In this document: in pieces, positions 46,533-54,424 of the stretch
Position numbering within the stretch: the first letter of the stretch is position 1
Layout of the letters: each line of letters starts with the position of its first letter
Assembly (NCBI RefSeq): GCF_018982965.1
Contig: NZ_JACBYP010000010.1
Coordinates: forward strand, 1-64,000
Origin: Streptomyces mayonensis
GTDB taxonomy: Bacteria > Actinomycetota > Actinomycetes > Streptomycetales > Streptomycetaceae
Direction: 5' to 3'
DNA: 64,000 nucleotides
Position numbers and translations under genes: made by a program
The notes under the pieces: model-generated
Databases searched by the model: none
What the model was told of the DNA's origin: nothing
Seen by the model: the letters and a program-made list of their open reading frames with translations, nothing else

Positions 46533-47810
46533 ATGAGCACCGCACCCGACACGGCCGCCTCCGCCGCGGCACCGGGCCCCAAGGGCGGCGAGGAAGCGCG
46601 CAAGCTCCCGCTCTTCGCCCTGCTGGCCCTCGCCACCGCCGTCTTCATCACCAGCCTCACCGAGACCCTCCCCGCCGGTCTGCTGCCGTCGATGAGCCAG
46701 GACCTGCGGGTCAGCGAGTCCGCCACCGGGCAGACAGTCACGATCTACGCGATCGGCACCGCGCTCACCGCGATCCCGCTCACCGCCGCCACCGCCGGCT
46801 GGCAGCGTAAGAAGCTGCTGCTCACGGCGATGGCCGGGTTCGCCGTCGCCAACACCGTGACCGCCGTGTCGTCGGTCTACGAGCTGACGATGGTGGCGCG
46901 GTTCGTCGCCGGTGTGGCCGCCGGTCTCGCCTGGGCCCTGCTCGCCGGTTACGCCCGCCGCCTCGCTCCCGTACACCTCCAGGGCAAGGCGATGGCCATC
47001 GCCATGGCCGGAATCCCCGTCGCGCTCTCCCTCGGCGTGCCCGCCGGTACGTTCCTCGGCGAGTGGCTCGGCTGGCGAGCGGCGTTCCTGTCGATGACCG
47101 GGCTCACGGTCGCGCTGCTGGTGTGGATCTTCGCCGGTGTGCCGGACTTCCCCGGCCAGGCCCGTGGCGAGCGGCCGAAGCTGTTGCGCACCCTGACCAT
47201 CCCGGGCGTCTCGCCGGTCCTGTTCGTCACGCTGGTCTTCGTGCTGGCGCACACCATCCTGTACGCGTACATCGCCACGTACCTCAAGGACCTCGGCCTG
47301 GGCGGGCACACCGGTCTGATCCTGCTGGTGTTCGGCGCCGCCTCGCTGGCGAGCATCTGGATCGTCGGCGCGCAGATCAACCGCCGGCTGCGCGGTCTCA
47401 CCGTCGGCGGCGCGCTGTTGGTCGCCGTCGCCTCGCTGGTCCTGGCAGTCCTCTCCGACAGCACCGTGCTCGTCTATGCGGCGGCCGTGCTGTGGGGCCT
47501 GGGCTGGGGCGGTGTGCCGACGCTTCTGCAGACGGCCGTCGGTGACGCGGGCGGCGAGTCGGCGGACGCGGCGCAGGCCATGCTCGTCACGCTCTGGAAC
47601 GTCGCGATGGCCGGCGGCGGCATCGTCGGCGGCATCCTTTTGGACACTCTCGGCAGCGAGTCCTTCCCGTGGACGGTCGTGCTGCTCCTGCTGCCGGTGA
47701 TCGTGGTCGTGCTCTACGCCCGCAAGGCCGGGTTCCCCGTCCACCGGCCCTCCGCGGAGGGGAGGACGGCGGCGGAGACCGAGACCAGGGCCGAGGTACC
47801 CGCGACCTGA
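46533..47810 (+). CDS. MFS transporter, DHA1-type drug or sugar efflux
   Basis: The 425-residue protein has twelve hydrophobic segments and an MFS DHA1 pattern: ITSLTETLPAGLLPSMSQDL in the first helix and loop, GWQRKKLLLTAMAGFAVANT for the loop 2-3 motif, and LAGYARRLAPVHLQGKAMAI. It resembles AraJ/chloramphenicol-resistance-type exporters. It follows the SDR gene on the same strand and is presumably controlled by the AfsR-like regulator. A hairpin terminator follows its stop codon. Confidence 0.9.
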   Translation: MSTAPDTAASAAAPGPKGGEEARKLPLFALLALATAVFITSLTETLPAGLLPSMSQDLRVSESATGQTVTIYAIGTALTAIPLTAATAGWQRKKLLLTAMAGFAVANTVTAVSSVYELTMVARFVAGVAAGLAWALLAGYARRLAPVHLQGKAMAIAMAGIPVALSLGVPAGTFLGEWLGWRAAFLSMTGLTVALLVWIFAGVPDFPGQARGERPKLLRTLTIPGVSPVLFVTLVFVLAHTILYAYIATYLKDLGLGGHTGLILLVFGAASLASIWIVGAQINRRLRGLTVGGALLVAVASLVLAVLSDSTVLVYAAAVLWGLGWGGVPTLLQTAVGDAGGESADAAQAMLVTLWNVAMAGGGIVGGILLDTLGSESFPWTVVLLLLPVIVVVLYARKAGFPVHRPSAEGRTAAETETRAEVPAT

Positions 47811-47818
47811 GACGCCCC

Positions 47819-47857
47819 GACCGTCGGAGGACGCCCCTCCCTCGTCCTCCGGCGGTC
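47819..47857 (+). terminator. Hairpin terminator after the MFS gene
   Basis: The arms 47819-47833 and 47843-47857 pair at 14 of 15 positions around a 9-nt pyrimidine-rich loop. It starts 9 bp after the MFS stop codon. No T-tract follows. Confidence 0.75.
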
Positions 47858-48210
47858 GGCTCTTCCGTCCGGAGCCCGGCCTCCGGGCGTGGCAGCGGCC
47901 TTCCTCACCGGGACACCGTCTCCGAACTCCTTGCACAGCACCGTGCCAGGGCCATGTTCATGATTTGTTGACACTTCGCCGGACGACTCCGCAGCACGGC
48001 TCCACCACTGGTGGAGTCCGGTCCTCGGCCTCCGCACGCCCCTCGCGGACGTGCCACCGAGAGGCTTCTTCGCAGGTCAGGTCGCGAAGTTGCAAAATAG
48101 AGGGCTGACCCGGGCAAACTCCGGCCAGGGCGGTACTTTCACCTCGTACTGATGTGCCATGTATCCACACGGGTGCGAGTGTTTACGAGTATCGGGGGGC
48201 GTAGCGTTAC
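47858..48210. other. Leader region of the IS701-like gene
   Basis: About 350 bp with lower GC in places, including TTGTTGACACTTC near 47967 and GTTGCAAAATAGAGG near 48090, which may contain promoters for the IS701-like gene. No gene is supported. I did not find paired inverted repeats of an insertion sequence flanking the next gene. Confidence 0.4.
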
Positions 48211-49392
48211 ATGTCGTCAAGTGAGATATGCGCGGCGGAACCGGGCGACGGCGCGTACATGCAAACGTTCATGGACGAGATCTTCCCGGCGTTCCAGCGG
48301 CCGGAGCAGCGCCGCTGGGCTCAGACGTACCTCTGGGCGCTGCTCCATGCGCCCGGCAAGAAGACACCTCGCCGCATGGCACTGGGGAGGCCCTTACCCT
48401 CGGCCGCGGCACACGGTCTCCACCAGTTCATCAACGCCAGCCCGTGGGAGTGGAATCCGGTACGGAGCAGGCTCGCCCGACGGGTCGCCACGCGCACGAC
48501 ACCGGACGCCTGGACCGTCGCGGAACTCATCATCCCAAAGCGCGGCGAACACTCGGTCGGCGTGCACCGGCGCGTCGATCCCGTGACCGGACGGTCCGTC
48601 AACTGCCAGCGTGCCCTGGTCCTCTTCCTCGCATCGGGAACTCAGTGCTATCCGGTGGACTGGAGCCTCGTGCTCGACGGCGCGTGGAATCCGGACCGGG
48701 AACGCGGGCGCCGCGCGCGCATTCCCGGGTCCGAGGCCGGCCGCACGCCGGCCGACCATGTCATCGGGTACGCCGCAGGGGTCGCCGCGCAGCCACCGCT
48801 CGCGGGGCTGCCGTGGGTGCTGGACCTGACCCGGTGCGTCGACGCGGCCGGCGTGCTCGCGGGGCTCAGGCGGCTGCACGCCGACATGGTGTGCGAGGTG
48901 GCGCCGGACCATCCGGTTCTCCTCACCGGCCGGCACACGCCCGTCGCCACCACGGTGAGCGCGCTGATGGAGGTACGGCACGCGCGGCAGACCCACGTCC
49001 TGCTCCGGCAGACGCCGAACGGCCACGTTCGTCCCGTACCCGTCCATATCTACGCCGGCACGGTGGGAGCACCGCGGTCCGGCGTCGGCGACGATGCCGG
49101 CGCGCGCCCGTACCGCATCCTGGAGAGACCCGATCCGGACGGCCGGCAGCCGGCCCGGTACTGGCTCACCACCCTCACCGACCTGCGGGTCGAGGAGATT
49201 CTCCGGCTGGCGCGCAGCCACGCCGCGGCGCTCTCGGCCATGACCACGCTCGGCCGGCGGTTCGGCGTCCTCGACTTCGAGGGCCGCTCCTTCCCCGGCT
49301 GGCACCACCACATGACCATGGCCTCGGCCGCCTACGTCTTCCAGCGTCTCTCCGGAGCGCCGGCCGCCGTGTTCGCCGGCGCTCCGCACTGA
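48211..49392 (+). CDS. IS701-like DDE-superfamily protein (probably domesticated)
   Basis: The 393-residue protein resembles the IS701-family transposase-like proteins often found singly beside Streptomyces biosynthetic clusters. Typical parts: MQTFMDEIFPAFQRPEQRRW at the start, ASGTQCYPVDWSLVLDGAW, GLPWVLDL, and the C-terminal RRFGVLDFEGRSFPGWHHHM. No terminal inverted repeats or target duplications are visible around it. The usual PVVADAGYGD catalytic context is altered to PWVLDLTRCVDA, so transposition is doubtful and a regulatory role is possible. The start is ATG 48211 or 48259, neither with a clear ribosome site. Confidence 0.75.
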   Translation: MSSSEICAAEPGDGAYMQTFMDEIFPAFQRPEQRRWAQTYLWALLHAPGKKTPRRMALGRPLPSAAAHGLHQFINASPWEWNPVRSRLARRVATRTTPDAWTVAELIIPKRGEHSVGVHRRVDPVTGRSVNCQRALVLFLASGTQCYPVDWSLVLDGAWNPDRERGRRARIPGSEAGRTPADHVIGYAAGVAAQPPLAGLPWVLDLTRCVDAAGVLAGLRRLHADMVCEVAPDHPVLLTGRHTPVATTVSALMEVRHARQTHVLLRQTPNGHVRPVPVHIYAGTVGAPRSGVGDDAGARPYRILERPDPDGRQPARYWLTTLTDLRVEEILRLARSHAAALSAMTTLGRRFGVLDFEGRSFPGWHHHMTMASAAYVFQRLSGAPAAVFAGAPH

Positions 49393-49449
49393 CAGACGCG
49401 GGCGCTCCCGACCGACGTGACGGCCAAGGAAGAGGCAGAGGTGGAGCAC

Positions 49450-50139
49450 ATGAGACGGGTACTCGTGGTGGAGCAGGACACCTCCGCCGCAGCTGCCATG
49501 GTGAGCGATCTGCGCCGGCAGGGATTCACCGCCGGCAGCGTCTCCACCGGAAGACGCGCGCTCCGCGTCCACGGTGAGGCGGATCTGGTGATGTTCTCGT
49601 TGGAGCTGCCGGATATCGACGGACTGGAATTGTGCCGGTCGCTGCGCAACGGCGGCGATACGGCCCTGATCGCGGTCACCGAGGCCGATGCCGAACTGGA
49701 TCGGGTTCTCGTTCTGCACGCCGGTGCCGACGACTGTGTGGTGAAAAGCTGGGGTTTCCGGGAAGTGAGCGCACGCATCGAAGCGGTACTGCGCCGAGTC
49801 CAGCCTCGGCAGATGCTTCCCGCCGCCATTTCCCTTTGCGATCTCCATATCGATCCGCGGCGCCAGGAAGTCCGCCTCGGCGGGCGGCTCATCGGCGTCA
49901 CGTCGAAGGAATTCGAGCTGCTCTACACGCTGGCCGCCACACCGGAGACGGTGGTGACGCGGAAAGAGCTGATGGCCCGGGTCTGGGGCAGCAACTGGGG
50001 CCACACCAGCCGGACCATCGACACGCATGTGAGCAGCCTCCGGGCGAAGCTCGGCTCCGGCGGCTGGATCATCACGGTCCGTGGCGTCGGCTACCGGATG
50101 GGATACGCCTGGCAGATGCCGGAGACGACCGCGGGCTGA
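49450..50139 (+). CDS. Atypical OmpR-family response regulator (Asp replaced by Ser)
   Basis: The 229-residue protein has a receiver domain (residues ~1-115) and an OmpR winged-helix DNA-binding domain (~130-222, GGRLIGVTSKEFELLYTLAA and HTSRTIDTHVSSLRAKLGSG). The acidic pair (Glu9, Asp10) and the conserved Lys (~99) are kept, but the phosphoacceptor position in DLVMFSLELPDIDG is Ser50 instead of Asp. No sensor kinase gene is adjacent. Such atypical regulators control antibiotic clusters in Streptomyces, sometimes by binding the end product. It is the best candidate activator of the carrier-protein cluster. ATG 49450 is preferred over 49417. Confidence 0.88.
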   Translation: MRRVLVVEQDTSAAAAMVSDLRRQGFTAGSVSTGRRALRVHGEADLVMFSLELPDIDGLELCRSLRNGGDTALIAVTEADAELDRVLVLHAGADDCVVKSWGFREVSARIEAVLRRVQPRQMLPAAISLCDLHIDPRRQEVRLGGRLIGVTSKEFELLYTLAATPETVVTRKELMARVWGSNWGHTSRTIDTHVSSLRAKLGSGGWIITVRGVGYRMGYAWQMPETTAG

Positions 50140-50179
50140 GCTGATTCGCCGGTGGCGGCGCGGCCACCCGGAGCACGCC

Positions 50180-50938
50180 TCACACGCCCGCGTCCTCCAA
50201 CCGCCGCAGCAGCGGATGGTCCGCCTGTCCCGCCCCGCCCACCATCCGCCGCGCCCACCACGCCGAGGCGAGGTTCGACGTCAGCAGCGTGCGGTCCGGC
50301 CCGGTGCGGGCCAGTTCGGTCAGGGCGGCGAGCGTGCCCATGCCCGTACCCGTGAAGAGCAGGGCCGTACCGGCGGGCAGTTCCCGCTCCCGGATCCGCC
50401 GCAGGATGACCCCGGTCGTCACCCCGTACGGGTCGAAGTGCGCGGTCCCGCCCGGGCCCGCGGCTTCCTCCGCAGGGACGAGCACCACGCCGTCGACCGT
50501 CAGCCCGGCCCGCTCCCAGAAAGCGCGGGAGGTCTCGGTCAGCCACGGCTCGTACGGCGAGACGAGGGTCAGCCGGGTCACGCCGAGTGCCTCGCAGGCC
50601 GCCAGGATCGCCTGCGTGGAGGACTGGACCGGCGCGCCGACGCGCTCGGACAGCGCGTCGCAGAAGGCCCGGTCGCCGGCCGGCTCCAGCAGGTAGTGCG
50701 ACGCGCTGCACGCCACCACGGTCGCGTCCAAGCGTAGCGCACCGAAGCTGCCCAGCAGGGCCGGGAGCACCTCGTTGTACGTCTCCAGCATCGCCCGGAG
50801 TCCGACGCCCGGCGTCACCGGGAAACGAGAGGTGTACACATTCATTCCGGCGCCGAGCAGGTGATTGAACTCGGGTTCCGCCGTGGGATTTTCCGGCGGC
50901 ACGACGACCCCTAGCCGGGGCAGTGAGAAGAGATCCAT
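50180..50938 (-). CDS. Maleate isomerase/arylmalonate decarboxylase-like (Asp/Glu racemase superfamily)
   Basis: The 252-residue protein resembles maleate cis-trans isomerases and arylmalonate decarboxylases: LGVVVPPENPTAEPEFNHLL, the first active-site Cys in DATVVACSASHYLL, and LTSNLASAWWARRM near the end. The second Cys expected about 100 residues later is absent: the segment reads LLFTGTGMGTL. With a single Cys, a two-base racemase mechanism is unlikely; an isomerase or decarboxylase-type reaction remains possible. It is divergent from the homocitrate-synthase-like gene, so it may belong to the cluster. ATG 50938 is chosen; 50947 is also in frame. Confidence 0.75.
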   Translation of the reverse strand: MDLFSLPRLGVVVPPENPTAEPEFNHLLGAGMNVYTSRFPVTPGVGLRAMLETYNEVLPALLGSFGALRLDATVVACSASHYLLEPAGDRAFCDALSERVGAPVQSSTQAILAACEALGVTRLTLVSPYEPWLTETSRAFWERAGLTVDGVVLVPAEEAAGPGGTAHFDPYGVTTGVILRRIRERELPAGTALLFTGTGMGTLAALTELARTGPDRTLLTSNLASAWWARRMVGGAGQADHPLLRRLEDAGV

Positions 50939-51030
50939 GGTCAGCACCGTAGGACGTACGGAACACCACCTGGTGCCTGCCTGCCGCTATTTCGCACGCC
51001 CGCACGCCTTCTTTGCGTGTCCTTTCCTTC

Positions 51031-51050
51031 TTGACATTCCTTGACACTCC
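51031..51050. promoter_or_regulatory. 10-bp direct repeat before the carrier-protein cluster
   Basis: TTGACATTCC (51031-51040) is followed immediately by TTGACACTCC (51041-51050), a direct repeat with one mismatch. It lies in the divergent promoter region between the isomerase-like gene and the biosynthetic genes, 98 bp before the first start codon. Head-to-tail repeats of this length are typical OmpR-family sites, so the atypical regulator encoded at 49450 is the natural candidate. Each copy also contains a TTGACA -35-like hexamer. Confidence 0.5.
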
Positions 51051-51147
51051 GCCACGCAGCTGTGACACGCTGGGTATTGCCCCTTCCAGTCGAATCACCG
51101 AAAGATGTGAGTCAGCGAAATTCAGCTGTGAAGGAGGAGCGGAACAC

Positions 51148-52302
51148 ATGGCAACAGAAGGCCCCGAGAAACTGGAGAGTCCGCCCCGGATATCGGACGC
51201 GACCCTGCGGGACTCCGCGCATATGGCGGGTGTCGAATTCAGCCCCGAGGGCGCCGCGGCCATCGCGGACCTGCTGGTGCGTACGGGCGTCGACCTCGTC
51301 GAGGTGGGCATGGTCTCCGGACCGGACTCCAAGGATGCCGACCTCGTCCTCGCCACGCACGAGGCGGTCACTGCCGAGCGCAGCATGACCCTCGTCGTCG
51401 TCCGCGACCGCCGCCAGGTGGCCCGAGCGCTGGACGAGGCCGAACGGCTCGGCGTACGGCACATCATGTACTCCATCCCCACCTCCGAGCAGCACGCACA
51501 GCTGAAGCTCGACTCGGCCAGTCCCAAGTTCCTCCAGGCACTCGCGCGTTCGGCGATCCAGCAGGCGAAGGAGCGCGGCTTCCACGTCACCTTCAGCGGT
51601 GAGGACGGCGCCCGTACGCCACGGGAGCGGCTCGTCCCTTATGTGGAGGCGGGGTTCGCGGCGGGCGCCGACCGGTTCCGGCTCGCGGAGACGGTCGCGT
51701 ACCTCTCGCCGTGGCAGATGGAGGAGGTCATCGCGGACCTCACCGCGATTCCCGGCTCCGAGATCGAGATCCACTCGCACAACATGCTCGGCATGGCCGT
51801 CGCCAACTCGCTGGCCGCCGTCCGCGCCGGGGCCAGGTGGATCTCCGCGACCGTCGGCGGAATCGGTGAGCGCGGCGGCAACGCGCCGCTCGCCGAACTG
51901 CTCACCTCGCTGCGCGTCATCCACGGCGACACCCGCTTCGACCTGACCCACCTCACCGAGCTGTCCCGGATCGCCCTGCGCGGCGCCGGCCTCGGGGAGG
52001 CGTTCCAGTCCGGGCCGACCACGCCGCACGCCTTCGCGTACGAGCTGCCGGGCCAGCTGAGCCACCCGCACGCGTACGAGACGCTGCCCGCCGAACTCGT
52101 CGGCAACCGACGTGAACTGCGCGTCCGCTCGCGCCTCACCACCGCGCTGGTCCGCTGGGCCCTGGCCGATTCGGGCTTGGAGGTCGACGTCGACGCCTTC
52201 ACACCATGGCTGGCCGAACGGCAGGAGCGGGACGGCCGGCCGCTGCTGGACCGGGACACGATCCGCAAGGCCGCCATCGATTTCCGTCCTGTGACCGCAT
52301 AG
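51148..52302 (+). CDS. Homocitrate synthase/isopropylmalate synthase-like enzyme
   Basis: The 384-residue protein is a DRE-TIM metallolyase of the HMGL-like family, which condenses acetyl-CoA (or another acyl-CoA) with a 2-oxo acid, or does the reverse cleavage. The metal site and catalytic Arg are in RISDATLRDSAHMAG, the metal His pair in EIEIHSHNMLGMAVAN (HxHN, with Met replacing the usual Asp), and the GIGERGGNAPL motif follows. It lacks the regulatory C-terminal LeuA domain. AAGGAGGAG precedes ATG 51148. As first gene of the carrier cluster it may supply a 2-oxoadipate-like precursor, but no homoaconitase or homoisocitrate dehydrogenase is nearby. Confidence 0.85.
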   Translation: MATEGPEKLESPPRISDATLRDSAHMAGVEFSPEGAAAIADLLVRTGVDLVEVGMVSGPDSKDADLVLATHEAVTAERSMTLVVVRDRRQVARALDEAERLGVRHIMYSIPTSEQHAQLKLDSASPKFLQALARSAIQQAKERGFHVTFSGEDGARTPRERLVPYVEAGFAAGADRFRLAETVAYLSPWQMEEVIADLTAIPGSEIEIHSHNMLGMAVANSLAAVRAGARWISATVGGIGERGGNAPLAELLTSLRVIHGDTRFDLTHLTELSRIALRGAGLGEAFQSGPTTPHAFAYELPGQLSHPHAYETLPAELVGNRRELRVRSRLTTALVRWALADSGLEVDVDAFTPWLAERQERDGRPLLDRDTIRKAAIDFRPVTA

Positions 52303-52330
52303 CCCACCTCACCTGTCTACGGAGTTCATG

Positions 52331-52516
52331 ATGCCCACCGCGACCCTGACCGGCGTATGCCCCGAGTGCGAGACCGACCTGACCGTCCCCCCGGTCACCC
52401 TCGGCGAGACGCTTTCCTGCCCCGAGTGCATTCTGACCCTCCGCGTCGAGGCCGTCGAGAACGGCCGACTGACGCTGGAGATGGTCGAGGTGCAGCTGCG
52501 CGACTGGGGCCAGTGA
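52331..52516 (+). CDS. lysW: LysW-type amino-group carrier protein with C-terminal Gln
   Basis: The 61-residue protein is the LysW/AmCP family: a zinc-ribbon from two CPEC motifs (Cys10/13 and Cys30/33) and an acidic C-terminal half. In known pathways the substrate's alpha-amino group is joined to the gamma-carboxyl of the last residue, a Glu in the conserved EDWGE-type ending. Here the protein ends RDWGQ, so the acceptor side chain would be an amide. Codon 61 is CAG (52511-52513) directly before TGA. ATG 52331 is at good distance from GGAG; ATG 52328 is also possible. It lies one base before lysX. Confidence 0.92.
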   Translation: MPTATLTGVCPECETDLTVPPVTLGETLSCPECILTLRVEAVENGRLTLEMVEVQLRDWGQ

Positions 52517-52517
52517 G

Positions 52518-53372
52518 ATGGGCGCCGTCCGCCCCCTCGCCCTCGTCGCGGACCGGATCGCCTGGGAGGAACGGCTGCTCATCGAGGCGGCTCCCGCCTT
52601 CGGACTCCGTATCGACTGGGTCAACGACGAGTCCCTCTCGCTCGGCCACCCGGACGCCCCGGCCATCAAGGGGTACGACGCCCTCCTCATCCGCAGCCGC
52701 AGCTACACCCGCGGCGGCCTCATCGCCAGCCTCGCCGAGGCGGCCGGCGCCACGACGCTGAACACCGCCCGCGCCATCCACGCCTGCGAGAACAAGGCCG
52801 CGCTGCGCGCCCTCCTCCGGACGGCGGGCGTGCCGGTTCCCGACCACCGGCTCGTCCTCTCCCGTAAGGACTTCGACAAGGCGCTCGCTGATCTGCCGCT
52901 GCCGCTCGTCCTCAAGCCGGTCTTCGGCGGGATGGGCAAGCGGGTCACGCTGATCCGGGACGCCGACACCGCGCACTCCGTGTACGACTACATCGAGGAC
53001 CTGGCCCACGCCTTCGAGCAGGCCGGCGTGGTGGAGCCCTACCTCGGCGGCAGCTCGGTGCGGTGCCTGGTCGTCGGGCGGGAGCTGGTCGGAGCGGCGG
53101 AGTTCGAGAGCGGCGGCAGCGACTGGCGCAACAACGCGGCGCTCGGCAACAAGAACCGCGCCATCGCCCACGATCCCGATGTCGTCAAGATCGTCGAGAG
53201 TGTGGTGGACGTGCTCGGCCCCGGCATCTACGGCGTCGACCTCTTCGCCACCCCGGACGGCCACGTCGTCAACGAGGTCAACCACGCCCCCGGCTTCCGG
53301 GCGGTGGCCTCCGCCACCGGAGTGGACATCCCCTCGGCCATCGGCCGTTATGTGCAGGAGCTACTCGCATGA
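52518..53372 (+). CDS. lysX: LysX-like ATP-grasp ligase
   Basis: The 284-residue protein is the RimK/LysX-type ATP-grasp ligase that loads an amino acid onto the LysW carrier through an isopeptide bond. Visible parts are NTARAIHACENKAALRALLR, the ATP-binding LVLKPVFGGMGKRVTLIRD, QAGVVEPYLGGSSVRCLVVG, and GVDLFATPDGHVVNEVNHAP with metal-binding Glu/Asn. Whether it takes glutamate, 2-aminoadipate or another amino acid cannot be told by eye. It starts one base after lysW stops and overlaps lysY by four bases. Confidence 0.92.
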   Translation: MGAVRPLALVADRIAWEERLLIEAAPAFGLRIDWVNDESLSLGHPDAPAIKGYDALLIRSRSYTRGGLIASLAEAAGATTLNTARAIHACENKAALRALLRTAGVPVPDHRLVLSRKDFDKALADLPLPLVLKPVFGGMGKRVTLIRDADTAHSVYDYIEDLAHAFEQAGVVEPYLGGSSVRCLVVGRELVGAAEFESGGSDWRNNAALGNKNRAIAHDPDVVKIVESVVDVLGPGIYGVDLFATPDGHVVNEVNHAPGFRAVASATGVDIPSAIGRYVQELLA

Positions 53373-54424
53373 TCCGTGCAGGAGTCGTCGGCGCCTCCGG
53401 GCTCGCCGGCGGCGAACTCATCCGTCTCATCACCCAGCATCCCGATCTCGAACTCACCTTCCTGGGCGGCTCCTCCAACATCGGCCGCCGTCCCTCCGAG
53501 CTCCATCCCGGCCTCCGCTACGACCAGGGCCTGACCATCCAGCCGGTCACCGAAGAGGTCGCGGACCAGGTCGACGTGCTCTTCCTCGCCACACCGGCGC
53601 CGGTCTCGGCCGAGCTGGCCTCGCTGCTCGCGGACCGCGTCCCGGCGATCGTCGACCTCAGCGGCGCGTTCCGCATCCGCACACTGGAGCTGCACGACCG
53701 CTGGTATCCGAAGGTCAGGCGCCGCACCGACCTGGCGGACCGATTCGTGTACGGCGTACCCGAGTTGATCGGCGGCCAACTGGCCGACGCCGCACTCATC
53801 TCGCTGCCCGGCTGCTACGCCACCGCGATCACGCTGGGCCTCGCGCCGCTCACGCTGGGCCTCGGGCTCGACCTGAAGACGGTGGTCGTGGACGCTAAGA
53901 GCGGCTCCAGCGGTGGTGGCGTCCAGCTGCGCACCTCTGACCTGCACCCGTTCCGCGCCGGAGCCATCGCCCCGTACTCACCGACCGGCCACCGGCACGC
54001 CGCCGAGGTCGGTGACTTCCTGGAGCGGAGCAAGCCCGGCACCATCGGCAACCTGACCATGTCGGCGTACGGCGTTCCGAACGTACGGGGTCTGCTGACC
54101 AGTTCGTACGTGTTCACCGACGAGAAGCTCGACCAGCGCGAGCTGAACCGGGCCTACCTGCGCTTCTACAAGGGACGCCCGTTCGTCCGGGTGCGGCGGC
54201 ACAGCGAGACGTTGATCCCGGTGCCGGACCCGCAGGTGGTGCTCGGCTCCAACTACGCCGACGTGACGGTCCTGCTGGACGAGGACGGCGGACGGATCGT
54301 CGTGCTCGCCGCGCTCGACAACCTGGTCAAGGGAGCGGCGGGACAGGCCGTGCAGGCGACGAACCTGCGGTTCGGGCTGCCGGAGGAGACGGGGCTGACG
54401 CAGCAGCCGGTGATGCCGGCATGA
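53369..54424 (+). CDS. lysY: LysY-like carrier-bound acyl-phosphate reductase
   Basis: The 351-residue protein belongs to the ArgC/LysY family, NADPH-dependent reductases that turn the carrier-bound acyl phosphate into a semialdehyde. The NADP site RAGVVGASGLAGGELIRLI, the nucleophilic Cys in LISLPGCYATAITL, the KSGSSGGG segment and the SPTGHRHAAEV His motif are in place. It is of the LysY subtype (no N-acetylglutamyl context, full LysW set adjacent). Starts with an ATGA overlap with lysX and ends with one into lysZ. Confidence 0.92.
   Translation: MIRAGVVGASGLAGGELIRLITQHPDLELTFLGGSSNIGRRPSELHPGLRYDQGLTIQPVTEEVADQVDVLFLATPAPVSAELASLLADRVPAIVDLSGAFRIRTLELHDRWYPKVRRRTDLADRFVYGVPELIGGQLADAALISLPGCYATAITLGLAPLTLGLGLDLKTVVVDAKSGSSGGGVQLRTSDLHPFRAGAIAPYSPTGHRHAAEVGDFLERSKPGTIGNLTMSAYGVPNVRGLLTSSYVFTDEKLDQRELNRAYLRFYKGRPFVRVRRHSETLIPVPDPQVVLGSNYADVTVLLDEDGGRIVVLAALDNLVKGAAGQAVQATNLRFGLPEETGLTQQPVMPA

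Noticed and set aside
48211..49392. Complete insertion sequence
   Set aside because: I found no terminal inverted repeats or target-site duplication around the IS701-like gene, so only the gene is reported.
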